Source: Caulobacteraceae bacterium | GTDB lineage: Bacteria > Pseudomonadota > Alphaproteobacteria > Caulobacterales > Aquidulcibacteraceae | Direction: 5' to 3' | NCBI GenBank assembly: GCA_016703335.1 | Contig: JADJCG010000008.1 | Location: forward strand, 117,753-181,752 | DNA: 64,000 nt | Part shown: one piece after another, positions 7,730 through 16,520 of the stretch | Numbering within the stretch: position 1 is the first letter of the stretch | How the letters are laid out: each line of letters begins with the position of its first letter | Position numbers and translations under genes: made by a program | The notes under the pieces: generated by a model | Database searches by the model: none | Told to the model about the DNA's origin: nothing | What the model saw: only the letters and a program-made list of their open reading frames with translations

Positions 7730-10441
7730 ATGACGTCTAAGCCGCAGAGCGCGATCGCCAGCGCCGCAGAGACGCGTCGGCGCGAGATGCCGGCCTCTAT
7801 CGCTGTAACCATCCTGACCGGCGGCATCGCTGCGGCGATCATGGGTGGGCCGTGGCCTGTCGGCTGGTGCGCCGTGATGGCGGTGCTGCTCATTCTCGAC
7901 ACCGAGCTTTATCGCCGCCTCGACGCGGCTGAGACGAAGATCGAAGGCCGGACGATGGCCGGCCTGGCGCTATGGGCCGCGTTCAGTTCAGGCTTCTACG
8001 CGCTGTTGCCGATTACGTTGTGGCTGCATGGCGAAGCTGCCGGTGCGGCGGCGGCGATGTTGCTGTGGATCGTGGCGGTCGTTCGTCACTTCAGCCCTGG
8101 CGCTTCGGGTGCGTTGCCGATCGCGGCGGCTGGCGCTGCGCCGCCGGCGCTGTCATTGCTCGCCTCGCCGCTGATGATGGCGGCGATGGCGCAAACGCCG
8201 GATTGGGATTTGGCGTTTATCGCCGCTGTCGGTGGCGGCGCGTTGATGGCGTATGTGACCTTGGCGCGCGTGAGCGCTGAAACGGCTGAGCGCGCACTGC
8301 GCGAGGCCAAGCAAGATTCAACGCAAGAACAGGTGCTGGCTGAACTCATGCTCGGGCAGGGTGTGACGGCCGCGATGCTGATCGATGCGGACGGCTGCGT
8401 CCTCGCGATGAGCAAGGCTATGCGTGATGCGATCAGCGTGCCTGATCCGATCGGCAAGAAGTTCGAGGACTTGATCGGCTGGGCGCCGGATCGGTGGCGC
8501 GATGCGTTTGCGCGCGCGATGAGCGGCGAAGTCATGCGCTTCGACGAAGACGAAACGCGCCTGGAATCCGGAACGCGTTGGTACAATTGGGAAGCGCGGC
8601 CGTGGCGCAATGCTGAGGGCGAGATCGTCGGCGTTATTTCGCACGGCAGCGACATCACGCAATTGGTGCAGGCGCGCACTGCGGCGTCCGCTAACGAGCA
8701 GCGGCTGATGCAAGCGCTCAAGATCGCCAAGAGCTTGGTTTGGGAAGTCGATTTCAAGGTGCGCTCGATCCACTGGCATGGCGACGTTGAGGCGGTCTAC
8801 AACCGCGCCTTCACGTTCGATCAATTCATGGAAAGCCGTACGGGCTTTCTGCATGAAGAGGATCGCTTGGCGCTGCGCGATTATTTCGTGCGCGTCGCGG
8901 CAGGCGGCGGCGGGTGCATGGAGCACCGCGTTCTGATCGAAGGCAGTGATGATGTGCGCTGGATCGAAGCCTGGGCGCAGCGCGTCATGGGGCGTTCGGG
9001 CGGCGTGCGTAAAATCTTTGTCGTCTCGAAGGACATCACTGAGCGCAAGCGTCAGGAAGCGGCGTTTATCGGCGCGATGCACCGCGCCGAGGAAAATCTG
9101 AAATCGCGCCGGGCGCTGTTCGGCGAAACTGCTGCTACGGCTGAGGCGATCGACGAGGCGGCGGTCAGTGTCGCGGAGATGTATGAGCGTCTCGATAGCC
9201 TGATGGCCGAGACCAACGCGCGCGACGTGAAGCTATCGGAAACGCTGGCGAGCTTGCGCACGGCGCGCGAAGAGGCGGATGCGGCGAACGTCTCGAAGTC
9301 GCAATTCCTGACGTCGATGAGCCATGAGTTGCGGACGCCGCTCAATGCGATCATCGGCTATTCGGAAATGCTGATGGAAGAGGCTGAAGACGATGGCCGC
9401 GATAGCGACATCGCCGATTTGCAGCGCGTGCTGAGCTCAGCGCGTCAATTGCTGCACCTCATCAATGACATTCTCGATCTCTCGAAGATCGAAGCCGGGC
9501 GCATGGATTTGACGGCGTCAGACTTCGATGTTGCAGCTTTGGTGCGCGAAGCGGCGGACACGGTGCGGCCGAACGTTGAGAAGAACGGCAGCACGCTGCG
9601 GCTCGATATTGCTGACGATCTTGGCGACGTGTGTACAGACTCGTTCAAGCTCAATCAGTGCTTGCTCAATCTGCTCTCGAATGCGGCCAAGTTCACGCAG
9701 AAGGGCGAGATCAGCGTGTGCGCCAGCCGCGATGGTGAGTTCATCGACATTGCCGTCGCCGATACGGGCATCGGCATGAGCGAAGAGCAGGTCGGGCGCT
9801 TGTTCAATGCGTTCGTGCAGGCCGATGCGCTAACGGCACGCCGGTATGGCGGCACTGGTCTTGGCTTGGCGCTGACTCGGCGGATTATGCAATTGCTTGG
9901 CGGCGATGTTTCAGCCGCGAGTGTTCAAGGCAAGGGCTCGACGTTTACGTTGCGCTTTCCGGCGCAGTTCGGCACGGCGCGGGTGCTGCCACGCATCGAT
10001 GCGGTCGCTGCGGCTGGTCAAGGCGTGCAGCGACTTGTGCTGATGATCGACGACGAGGAAAGCGCGCGCGATTTGACGGCGCGCTCGCTGGTGCGTCTGG
10101 GCTTTGAGGTGCGTACGGCTGCAACGGGCGCTGAAGGCATTGATCTGGCGCGCAGTCTGCGGCCGAGCCTCATTCTGCTTGATATCAATTTGCCAGACGT
10201 CACCGGCTGGGATGTGCTCACGGTGCTCAATACGGGCGACGCGGGCGATATTCCCGTCATCATTCATTCCATCGACGACAATCGGCAGCGCGCATTGTCG
10301 TCAGGCGCTTGCGAGCACCTTGTCAAACCAGCCGACAGGGATGTGCTCGCGGCCGCCGTGCTTCGCTTTGCGCGCGCTCCCGAAACTGCGAAGCCGGCTG
10401 ACGCGCCGGTCATCCTCTCCAACACCGCCAAGACGGCGTGA
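7730..10441 (+). CDS. Hybrid sensor histidine kinase, membrane-bound with PAS domains
   Basis: This 903-residue kinase opens with about five to six membrane helices (residues ~20-185). Two PAS-type sensor domains follow (about 205-315 and 325-445). A coiled linker leads to the HisKA box SHELRTPLNAIIGYSEML, with the phospho-accepting His at residue 532. The HATPase domain then shows NLLSNAAKFT, ADTGIGMS and GTGLGLAL. A C-terminal receiver has the acidic pocket MIDDEE and the phospho-acceptor D818 in LILLDINLP. The next gene, 12 bp downstream, is a single-domain receiver, and a REC-GGDEF-EAL gene follows. This suggests phosphorelay from a membrane signal to c-di-GMP metabolism. The signal is unknown. 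Confidence 0.92.
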   Translation: MTSKPQSAIASAAETRRREMPASIAVTILTGGIAAAIMGGPWPVGWCAVMAVLLILDTELYRRLDAAETKIEGRTMAGLALWAAFSSGFYALLPITLWLHGEAAGAAAAMLLWIVAVVRHFSPGASGALPIAAAGAAPPALSLLASPLMMAAMAQTPDWDLAFIAAVGGGALMAYVTLARVSAETAERALREAKQDSTQEQVLAELMLGQGVTAAMLIDADGCVLAMSKAMRDAISVPDPIGKKFEDLIGWAPDRWRDAFARAMSGEVMRFDEDETRLESGTRWYNWEARPWRNAEGEIVGVISHGSDITQLVQARTAASANEQRLMQALKIAKSLVWEVDFKVRSIHWHGDVEAVYNRAFTFDQFMESRTGFLHEEDRLALRDYFVRVAAGGGGCMEHRVLIEGSDDVRWIEAWAQRVMGRSGGVRKIFVVSKDITERKRQEAAFIGAMHRAEENLKSRRALFGETAATAEAIDEAAVSVAEMYERLDSLMAETNARDVKLSETLASLRTAREEADAANVSKSQFLTSMSHELRTPLNAIIGYSEMLMEEAEDDGRDSDIADLQRVLSSARQLLHLINDILDLSKIEAGRMDLTASDFDVAALVREAADTVRPNVEKNGSTLRLDIADDLGDVCTDSFKLNQCLLNLLSNAAKFTQKGEISVCASRDGEFIDIAVADTGIGMSEEQVGRLFNAFVQADALTARRYGGTGLGLALTRRIMQLLGGDVSAASVQGKGSTFTLRFPAQFGTARVLPRIDAVAAAGQGVQRLVLMIDDEESARDLTARSLVRLGFEVRTAATGAEGIDLARSLRPSLILLDINLPDVTGWDVLTVLNTGDAGDIPVIIHSIDDNRQRALSSGACEHLVKPADRDVLAAAVLRFARAPETAKPADAPVILSNTAKTA

Positions 10442-10453
10442 AAGGCACTCCCT

Positions 10454-10813
10454 ATGCGCATCCTCATCGCTGAAGATCATCCCGATAACCGCGAAATGCT
10501 GACGCGCCGGCTTGAGCGCAAAGGCTACGAAGTGCATTGCGCTGAAAATGGCGCGGAAGCTGTCGACATGGCCAAGATCTGCGCGCCGGATCTCATCTTG
10601 ATGGATATTTCCATGCCGGTGATGTCGGGCATTGAAGCGACGAAAGTTATTCGCGCGACCCCGGATGTGAGCCGAGTGAAGATCGTGGCGCTGACTGCGC
10701 ACGCGATGGAGAGCGCGCGTAAAGAATGCATGGATGCGGGCTGCGATGATTTTGCGACGAAGCCGGTCGACTTTGCTGGGCTGGTTGCGCTGATCCAGAA
10801 GTACGCGGCTTAA
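10454..10813 (+). CDS. CheY-like single-domain response regulator
   Basis: The 119-residue protein is one receiver domain: acidic pocket E8/D9 in IAEDHPD, phospho-acceptor D51 in LILMDISMP, Thr/Ala switch in IVALTAHAM, and Lys in ATKPVD near residue 104. It has no output domain and is close in style to DivK-type receivers. It begins 12 bp after the hybrid kinase and is probably its partner. It could pass phosphate on to a histidine phosphotransferase or bind another kinase directly. Confidence 0.9.
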   Translation: MRILIAEDHPDNREMLTRRLERKGYEVHCAENGAEAVDMAKICAPDLILMDISMPVMSGIEATKVIRATPDVSRVKIVALTAHAMESARKECMDAGCDDFATKPVDFAGLVALIQKYAA

Positions 10814-10830
10814 GGGGATCGTGGCGTCCC

Positions 10831-10901
10831 CTTCGACAGGCTCAGGGTGACGCCAATTCCAGCGCCGGCTTAAGAGCAGCGTCAGTCTGAGCTCGTCGAA
10901 G
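10831..10901. repeat. REP-like inverted repeat (CTTCGACAGGCTCAGGGTGA)
   Basis: Arms at 10831-10853 and 10879-10901 are near-perfect inverted copies of the sequence beginning CTTCGACAGGCTCAGG. This motif is a well-known dispersed palindromic element in many alphaproteobacterial genomes. Only this copy is visible in the window. It lies between the receiver gene and the REC-GGDEF-EAL gene, and as RNA it would form a long hairpin that could end or protect the upstream transcript. Confidence 0.7.
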
Positions 10902-11058
10902 ATTGCGCGGATCACGCGCATGGTTAGCGCGGGTCAAGGTTTGGCGATTTTAACTATCCAAATACTTCGATCTGCCTTGCTAAATTAGCGTCACCTCAAC
11001 CCTCCTCACAGTAAATTGCTTATCTGGTATGGGCACACGTGGGTGCGAGGGAGGACGA

Positions 11059-12886
11059 ATGTCCTCAGCGCAAGGCAATGAAGACGCGTCGTCAGCGACG
11101 CGTCTAGGTCGCATTCTGCTGGTCGACGACCAAGCGCAGAACCGCGACATGCTTGGCCGTCGGCTTGAACGCCGCGGCTACGACGTTGTGCTGCGCGAAA
11201 CCGCCGTCGGCATCGAAGACGCGATCGAAGAACTCAACATCGAACTGGTGCTGCTCGACTGGATGATGCCGGAGCGCTCAGGACTTGATGCGCTGCAGGG
11301 TATTCGCCAGCGCTTCGATGCTGAGCACGTGCCGGTTATCGTCGTCACGGCGCTCGATGACGGCGACATCGTCTCGAAAGCGCTCGAAGGCGGCGCCAAC
11401 GACTATATTACTAAGCCGATCGATCTTCGGGTTTTGACCGCGCGCGTGAAGGCGCAGCTGGATCGCCGCCAAGCTGTGCTCGAGCTCGATGCGATCCGCG
11501 CCAGCCTTGAGCGCACGGTTCAAGAGCGCACGCAGGATCTGGTCAGCGCCAACGAAACGCTCTCAGCTGAGATCGGCGAACGCGAAGCCGCGGAAGCACG
11601 TGCGCAATCTTTGGCGCGTCACGATCCGCTGACTGGCTTGGCCAATCGTCGCCACTTCCTCGAAGAACTCGATCGCCGGATTGCGCTGGTTGGTGGGGAA
11701 GAGAACGCGTTTGCGCTGATGTTCGTCGATTTGGACCGGTTCAAGCCGATCAACGACGTCCACGGCCACGCTATCGGCGATCAATTGCTGCAAGTGATCG
11801 GCACGCGCCTTCAGGCCTGCATCCGCGACGATAGTTTCTCGGCCCGCTTGGGCGGTGACGAATTTGCGGTGCTGCTGGAAGGGCCGGGCGGTCGCGAGGC
11901 TGTTGCCGCCGCTGCACGCCGGATCCTGCATGAACTTTCCGCGCCGATTTTGGTCAATGGTCTGAAGCTGACTGTCGGCGCGTCGATCGGTATTTCGCTG
12001 TGCCCGGAAGATGGACGCGATGCGGCTGAGTTGCTGCAGCGCGGCGACGCGGCGATGTTGCGCGCGAAGGAAGATCGCGGCGCCTACAAGTTCTTTGACT
12101 CCTCGATCGACCAAGAGCTGAAATCAAAAGCGGCGCTCGAAACTGAATTGCGCACCGCGATCCCGAATGGCGATATCGTGCCGTACTTCCAGCCGGTCGT
12201 GCATTGCGACACGGGCGAGCTCGCGGGCTTTGAAGTTCTGGCGCGCTGGCCGCATCGCGAACGCGGCATGATCTCGCCGGCGGACTTTATCCCGGTCGCG
12301 GAAGATGCCGGCCTCGTCGACGCGATGTTCTGGGCGTTGTTGGCGCAAGCGTGCCGCAAGGCGCTGGATGCACCGGGCGAATTTATTCTCGCGGTCAACA
12401 TTTCACCGAGCCAAGTGCGCGACCAATGGTTCCCGGAAAAAGTTCTGCGCACGTTGCGTGAGACGGGCTTCCCGGCGCAACGGCTTGAGATTGAAGTGAC
12501 CGAGAGCGCGATGATTGGCGATGTCGCGCGCGCGAAATCGTCACTGATGTCGCTGAAGAACCAGGGCGTGCGGATTGCGCTCGATGATTTCGGCACCGGC
12601 TATTCGTCACTGTTCTTGTTGCGCGAATTGCCGATCGACAAAGCTGAAGATCGACCGCTCGTTCGTTGCGCGCATCACAACAGATCGCGAAAACGCGACT
12701 ATCGTTGGTGCGCTTGTGGGCCTGGGCAAAGCGCTGGGACTGAAGGTGACGGCAGAAGGCGTTGAAGACGAAGAGACCGCCGCTGCGCTGCGCGCCATGG
12801 GTTGCGAGCTGGCGCAAGGCTATCTCTACGGCGCAGCGACAGAGTTCCCGCAATACGCCGTGCAAAAGCTTCGCGTTGCTGTCTGA
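11059..12886 (+). CDS. Receiver-GGDEF-EAL protein (c-di-GMP turnover), one frame break
   Basis: The ATG at 11059 follows a good GGAGG. Domain order is receiver (D67 in LVLLDWMMP), a short coiled linker, GGDEF (RLGGDEFAVLLEG) and EAL (the motif reads EVL in AGFEVLARWPH; the metal and catalytic residues in VNISPSQ, EVTES and LDDFGTGYSS are present). The I-site RxxD before GGDEF reads RDDS, so product inhibition may be lost. At about 12641 a run of three A (ACAAAGC) shifts the frame. Dropping one A restores PIDKLKIDRSFV and the conserved end TAEGVE and QGYLYG to 12886. All catalytic parts would then be intact, so a sequencing insertion is more likely than decay. It ends one base before the stop of the convergent GNAT gene. 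Confidence 0.88.
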
Positions 12887-13632
12887 TTACGCCGCGGCTT
12901 TGTAGGCGAACCACACGTTTGGTTCGACATAGCGGCCGCTGTCGCGCTCAAGATCGATCTGCACGGGATTAAGCGCGCCTTCGATCTTGTATTCGCCGGT
13001 TTGAGGGAAGGGGCTGCCGCGCCACATTTCCCAAAACGCCACCGGTTCTTCGACAACCATCGAACGATCCGCGGACTTGATGATCTTGCCGCCGGCAGCA
13101 GCTGACTGCGCAGCCAGGGATCGAAGAAGCGGCCGTTGTCGTCCTTCCAGGTGATGTACTCCTCCATCGGAATGAAGGGGTGCAGGTGCTTAGCGGACGG
13201 ACGCACTGGCGCGATGACGCCATCAAGACCGCGGCGTGCCGCGAGGTTCGAGAATTCCTGGATCATCAAACGCGCCAGTCCCTTCGAGCGATGGATGCCC
13301 GGCACGGAGATCGCGAGCGCGCCAAGCGCGTTGCGGGTTCCGTTGTTGTTGGCGGCGGTCTCGACGATCCAATCCCAGCCCTCTGACGGGAGATTGTCGA
13401 AGTCGCAGGTGAGGGGGACGCAATTGCCCACGGCGACCGGGTAACCGGTGGCCTCGTCGACCAGGCAGAGCTGGTAGTCGGCGAATTGGTCCAACAACTC
13501 TTGGTAGTGGACGAAATGGGCCTTGGTGAAGTTCAGGAAGCCCAGTGCGCCCCACGCGGCCTGTTCAATGGCCGTCGCGGCTTTGCGCAATTGCGGGCTG
13601 TCGGCGCGCGTCTTCACGACGTACCGCGTCAT
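12887..13632 (-). CDS. GNAT-like acyltransferase, one frame break near the C-terminus
   Basis: From MTRYVVKTRADSPQLRKAA the first 180 residues contain a GNAT-type core (ALAISVPGIHRSKGLARLMI, with the acetyl-CoA loop region) but the family member is not one I can name. Near 13095 a G or C has been lost in a GGCGGC run. Restoring it continues as KIIKSADRSMVVEEPVAFWE and ends YVEPNVWFAYKAAA at 12887, a coherent tail of about 65 residues. Read without correction the tail is a meaningless Ser/Arg-rich run. The gene is convergent with the REC-GGDEF-EAL gene, whose own frame break lies 450 bp away. Confidence 0.7.
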
Positions 13633-13941
13633 GGGATCCCTATCTCTCGTTAACTATACTTGCGCCCGCCCCGGCGATTACCCGGCTTGTCCCCAGCAGT
13701 GCTTGGGCGATTGCAGTTCCCTAATAAGGGGTAAATTCGAAAAACACAAGCGTAAATGTGTATTTACTAAGGTTAACGAGGTAATTTCCGGTATTAACCA
13801 TGGTCGCCGCAAACATAGTTACCGAAGTATTCTTGACGCGAATTCAAATAAAAACCGGGTTCCACGTAACATAATTTTCGTATTGGATACCGTATAAGAA
13901 GCCTAATAACCGTCTTTCCGACCGTTTACTTTGGCTTAGTC
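13633..13941. promoter_or_regulatory. AT-rich intergenic region before the CHASE4 gene
   Basis: The 309 bases are strikingly AT-rich for this genome between about 13735 and 13925. They hold no protein-like frame. They separate two divergent genes and probably carry both promoters. I see no clear palindromic operator. The unusual composition could mark a nucleoid-protein binding region or a recent insertion. Confidence 0.4.
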
Positions 13942-16242
13942 ATGATCCCGAGCAGCGCGAAAACTGTTCATTACAAGAACGATCTGCGCCGCCTGACCGC
14001 GGTGATCGGCGCCGCACTGGTTGTGTTCGGCGCAGTGCTGCTTGCGATCGTTGCTTATGCAGGCTGGTCGGCGAACCGCACGGCGATTGTGCGCGAGCGC
14101 CAGCTTGTGGAAAACGCGCTCGACCAGAGCGTGAGTTCGGTTCTGGATCAGCAAAAGGCGATTGCCTGGTGGGATGATGCTGTCGCCAACGCGCAGCGCC
14201 GTCCGCTCGATCTGGATTGGATCGACACCAATATCGGCCTCTATTTCTTCGAGACCTACGGGCACGACGAAGTCTTTATCATCGATAGCTCGAACCAGCC
14301 GATCTACGCGACGGTGAACGGCGAACGGAGCGATGCGACGGCGGCCTACAGCGCCCACAGCGAGATGTTCGATCAGATCGTGCGTGAAGCACGCCGCGGC
14401 GCCGATGAAACGCTGCGCCGGCGTGACCGCGCGTTCAGCGAAAGCCAGGGCAATTATAGCGCGTTGCTCGGCGCGAGCTTCGGCCGTTGGGCCGGTCACA
14501 TTATGACTGTCGATGGCGAACCGGCGGTCGTGTCAACAATCTCGATCGTGCCGAACCTCGACGCCAATCTGCTGCACGGCGAACCGCATTTGCTGCTCTC
14601 GGTCGTGAAGATCGACGAAGCGTTCATGGCGCAAGTCGGTGGCTCGTTGCTGATCCCGGATCTGAGCTTGTCGCACGATGCCGTGCGCGGGTCGGGCATT
14701 CTCTCTGAGGCGTTCGCCGCCGATGACGGCACGCCGATGGGCTATCTGAATTGGACGCCGCGCCAACCGGGCCGGTCGCTGTTGCTGTTCCTGCTGCCGC
14801 TGGTGGCGTTGGGCGTGCTGGGCGCAGGCTGGCTGACGTATCTGATGATCAACCGCTTGAAGCGTGCTTCGGGCGATCTGGCGGACCGCGAAGCGCAGTC
14901 GCGTCACCAGGCGCTGCACGATGCGCTCTCGGGCCTGCCGAACCGCCACCATTTCGTCGAGCACCTGCAAGAGCAGCTCGATGGCCTGTTGCAGACTCGC
15001 AATAACGGCCGGGTTGTGGTCGCCTATATCGACGTCGACCGCTTCAAGGACGTCAACGACACGATGGGTCACGCCGCCGGCGACACGCTTATTATGGGTG
15101 TGGCGCAACGGTTGCGGCAGACGCTGTCGCGCGAAGACTTCCTGTCACGCTTCGGCGGCGACGAATTTGCCGTGCTGCGCGGTGCAAACAGCCCGCAAGC
15201 GGCTGAAGAGCTGGCCGAGCGTCTGCGCAAGTCGTTCGAAGAGAGCTTTGAGGTCTACGGCCAGCACATCAAGATGACGGCGTCGATCGGCATCGCGATG
15301 AGCCCGGATCACGGCATGTCGCCGCAAGAGCTGATGCGCCACGCCGACATCGCGCTTTATCAGGGCAAGAACCAGGGCCGCGACAAGGCGATGATCTTCT
15401 GCGCCGAGATGGCGGCCGAAGTTGAACAACGTCGTGAAGTTGAAGTTGAGTTGCATGCGGCGCTCGAAGCGCGCGAACTCAAGCTGCACTACCAGCCGCT
15501 GATTTCGTGCGCCGATGGCAGCGTTACCGGCGTCGAAGCGCTGCTGCGCTGGAGCCACCCGACCAAGGGCGATATTTCGCCTGGCGTGTTCGTGCCGATC
15601 GCGGAAGAGGCGGGCTTGATGCCGGCGCTCGGCGCGTTCGTGATCGAACGTGCGTTCGAGGAATCCAAGGCTTGGCCGGACCTCGAAATCTCGATCAATC
15701 TGTCGCCGGTTCAGTTCCGCCACGTGGATCTGGTAGAGCTGCTCGAAGAGCTGCTGAAAAAGCACGACGTGAACCCTCACCGGATCGTGTTCGAGGTGAC
15801 CGAAGGCGTGCTGATGGAGTCTTCGGACCGCAATCGTCAGATCCTCGAGCAAGTGCGCTCGATGGGTTTCAAGATCGCGCTGGACGACTTCGGCACTGGC
15901 TATTCGTCGCTGCGCTATCTTTGCGATTTCCGCTTCGACAAGATCAAGATCGACCGCGCGTTCGTGACCGGCATCCATGAGCGCAAGCGGGCGATGACGA
16001 TCATTCAGTCCGTGGTCACGCTCGGACGCGGTCTCGGCATGGAAATCGTGGCGGAAGGTGTGGAAACCGAAGCTGAGGCGTCGGTCATGCGCCTGGTGGG
16101 TGTCACCGAGCTGCAGGGCTTCTTCTTCTCGCGGGCGGTGCCGGCGGCTCAAGTTGCCGAGTTGCAGAACGCGTTCGATCGCCCGAAGGCCGAAACGAAG
16201 CCTGCAACGGTTGCCGATCTCCGCTCGAAGCTGCGCAGCTAA
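13942..16242 (+). CDS. CHASE4-GGDEF-EAL membrane protein (c-di-GMP turnover)
   Basis: This 766-residue protein has a membrane helix at about 19-45, a periplasmic CHASE4-like sensor domain (about 50-265, with LYFFETYGHDEVFIID), a second helix at about 275-298, then GGDEF (RFGGDEFAVLRG) and EAL (GVEALLRWSHP, INLSPVQF, FEVTEG, LDDFGTGYSSL, KIDRAFV, AEGVET). All EAL catalytic residues are visible, so it should at least hydrolyse c-di-GMP; the intact GGDEF motif allows synthesis or GTP-sensing. The I-site is not conserved. It stands alone downstream of an AT-rich promoter region. The nearby REC-GGDEF-EAL gene means two dual-domain enzymes lie within 5 kb. Confidence 0.93.
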   Translation: MIPSSAKTVHYKNDLRRLTAVIGAALVVFGAVLLAIVAYAGWSANRTAIVRERQLVENALDQSVSSVLDQQKAIAWWDDAVANAQRRPLDLDWIDTNIGLYFFETYGHDEVFIIDSSNQPIYATVNGERSDATAAYSAHSEMFDQIVREARRGADETLRRRDRAFSESQGNYSALLGASFGRWAGHIMTVDGEPAVVSTISIVPNLDANLLHGEPHLLLSVVKIDEAFMAQVGGSLLIPDLSLSHDAVRGSGILSEAFAADDGTPMGYLNWTPRQPGRSLLLFLLPLVALGVLGAGWLTYLMINRLKRASGDLADREAQSRHQALHDALSGLPNRHHFVEHLQEQLDGLLQTRNNGRVVVAYIDVDRFKDVNDTMGHAAGDTLIMGVAQRLRQTLSREDFLSRFGGDEFAVLRGANSPQAAEELAERLRKSFEESFEVYGQHIKMTASIGIAMSPDHGMSPQELMRHADIALYQGKNQGRDKAMIFCAEMAAEVEQRREVEVELHAALEARELKLHYQPLISCADGSVTGVEALLRWSHPTKGDISPGVFVPIAEEAGLMPALGAFVIERAFEESKAWPDLEISINLSPVQFRHVDLVELLEELLKKHDVNPHRIVFEVTEGVLMESSDRNRQILEQVRSMGFKIALDDFGTGYSSLRYLCDFRFDKIKIDRAFVTGIHERKRAMTIIQSVVTLGRGLGMEIVAEGVETEAEASVMRLVGVTELQGFFFSRAVPAAQVAELQNAFDRPKAETKPATVADLRSKLRS

Positions 16243-16520
16243 GGCGCCATAAATCGCCCTGAGTGCGCTGCAGCAACGCGCGTGTTCTCCACAGTGGGGC
16301 GCGGTTGCGACGAGTGACATTTTCGCCCCGTATCCAGAGCTTTCGGCCATGCGCCCGGCTATGGACAAAATTCCGATAAGTCGGCATGCCAACCCCTGTG
16401 CGCCGCTCCGAGAAGAGCGGCCGCCAGCGGGAGGATTGGCCGGGACCTTGAGGTTCCGTCCAGTGGCGGTTGCGACCACGCCTATCCCCGTTTGCGCCGA
16501 CACAAGGGGACGGAGCCGGG

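Noticed and set aside
15145..16503. 452-codon minus-strand open frame across the CHASE4-GGDEF-EAL gene
   Set aside because: Antisense shadow, His/Arg-rich, no domain.
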